From contig CADCQC010000364.1 in NCBI GenBank assembly GCA_902803455.1, forward strand, positions 1 to 6,384: a stretch of 6,384 nucleotides of DNA, in the 5' to 3' direction. Below are positions 6,172-6,384 of the stretch, piece after piece. A program made the position numbers and the translations under genes. The stretch's first letter is position 1. The number at the start of each line of letters is the position of its first letter. The stretch is from an uncultured Prevotellaceae bacterium (lineage in GTDB: Bacteria > Bacteroidota > Bacteroidia > Bacteroidales > Bacteroidaceae). The notes under the pieces are model-generated. The model searched no databases. It saw only the letters and a list, made by a program, of their open reading frames with translations, and was not told the origin of the DNA.

Positions 6172-6384
6172 ATGACAAGGAAGGAATGTGACTATTACCG
6201 ACGTTTGGACGATGGCAAGGTGGAATGCCTTCTCTGTCCACATCACTGCCGCATCGCCGACGGTGCCTCAGGGTTATGCCGTCACCGCCACAATATGGCC
6301 GGGACACTCATGAGCGAGGTGTATGGCCGGCCCTGTGCGCTCGCTATCGATCCGATAGAAAAGAAGCCCCTGTATCATTTCCAC
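6172..6384 (+). CDS. amrS: AmmeMemoRadiSam system radical SAM enzyme, N-terminal part
   Basis: The first 71 residues of a protein that continues past the window. The sequence has the AmrS N-terminal signature: YYRRLDDGKVECLLCPHHCRI (8-28) with the C-x2-C-P-H-x-C cluster at C19, C22 and C26, then GLCRHRHN (34-41, usually GxCxVRxN), and VYGRPCALAIDPIEKKPLYHF (50-70). In the family the radical SAM CxxxCxxC motif follows further on, so it is not visible here. AmrS is usually encoded with AMMECR1- and Memo-like proteins in the AmmeMemoRadiSam system, whose biochemical role is not settled; those partners are not in the window. The start at 6172 gives the normal family N-terminus; the in-frame ATG at 6127 is blocked by TGA at 6157. 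No clear Shine-Dalgarno is present. It is divergent from the fucosidase gene. Confidence 0.88.
   Translation, partial: MTRKECDYYRRLDDGKVECLLCPHHCRIADGASGLCRHRHNMAGTLMSEVYGRPCALAIDPIEKKPLYHFH

Larger units (their letters stand above)
6047..6183 (+). repeat. Three tandem 45-47 bp repeats spanning the amrS leader and start codon
   Basis: Units run 6047-6093 (47 bp), 6094-6138 (45 bp) and 6139-6183 (45 bp) with no gap. Each begins ATTTCTCGACAGCATGAATG and ends AAGGAAG; the last two ends read ATGACAAGGAAG, the first ATGATAAGGAAG. Variation is concentrated in the middle (after GATC), where the first unit has two extra bases. The third unit contains the predicted amrS start (6172) and codons 2-4, so earlier units present duplicated start regions. 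There are no unrelated spacers, so this is a tandem duplication and not a CRISPR array. Confidence 0.85.

Noticed and set aside
6047..6183. CRISPR-like array
   Set aside because: Units abut directly, the segments between conserved blocks are also similar to each other, only three copies exist, and no cas gene is nearby.
5969..6307. Minus-strand 112-codon ORF with an internal repeated segment
   Set aside because: It is antisense to the amrS start and the tandem repeats; the repeated peptide only mirrors the DNA repeat, and it overlaps both promoters.

Overview
The window reads as a chromosomal stretch from a Bacteroidales bacterium, most plausibly Prevotella/Segatella-like. Reasons: five places before genes carry the Bacteroidetes -7 promoter word TAnnTTFG-type (TAnnTTTG) in the right orientation, ribosome binding sites are weak or AGGA-like, and the proteins are a plant-polysaccharide enzyme set typical of gut or rumen Bacteroidales. 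The genus is inferred from style only; there is no rRNA or other marker gene here.

Layout. Bases 1-882 (minus) hold the N-terminal 294 residues of a secreted DUF1680 protein, a GH127/GH146-type beta-L-arabinofuranosidase, cut off by the window edge. A 241-bp divergent intergenic region follows, with a promoter for each side and two short repeat elements. Bases 1124-1958 (plus) are a two-gene operon: a small cysteine-containing TIGR04076 protein of unknown function and a DnaQ-like DEDDh 3'-5' exonuclease. Bases 1959-2245 are non-coding and rich in structure: G-runs, a perfect 11-bp-arm palindrome, degenerate GATGA-type direct repeats, a promoter and leader hairpins. Bases 2246-4378 (plus) encode a secreted two-domain pectinase, a PL10 pectate lyase fused to a CE8-like pectin methylesterase. 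Facing it, 4495-5892 (minus) encodes a secreted GH29 alpha-L-fucosidase with its own terminator. Bases 5893-6171 are a divergent promoter region and a repeat-filled leader; 6172-6384 (plus) is the N-terminus of the AmmeMemoRadiSam radical SAM enzyme AmrS.

How it works together. The arabinofuranosidase, pectate lyase/methylesterase and fucosidase all have signal peptides and fit stepwise removal of side chains and de-esterified backbone from pectin (arabinose- and fucose-bearing regions). No SusC/SusD pair, sensor or sugar transporter lies in the window, and housekeeping-type genes are interleaved, so this looks like a loose CAZyme neighbourhood rather than a complete utilisation locus.

The most unusual item is the leader of amrS: three tandem units of 47, 45 and 45 bp, the last containing the amrS start codon itself, so that two upstream copies form near-identical 10-codon mini-ORFs with the same first codons. 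I did not find convincing evidence of a wholly new system.
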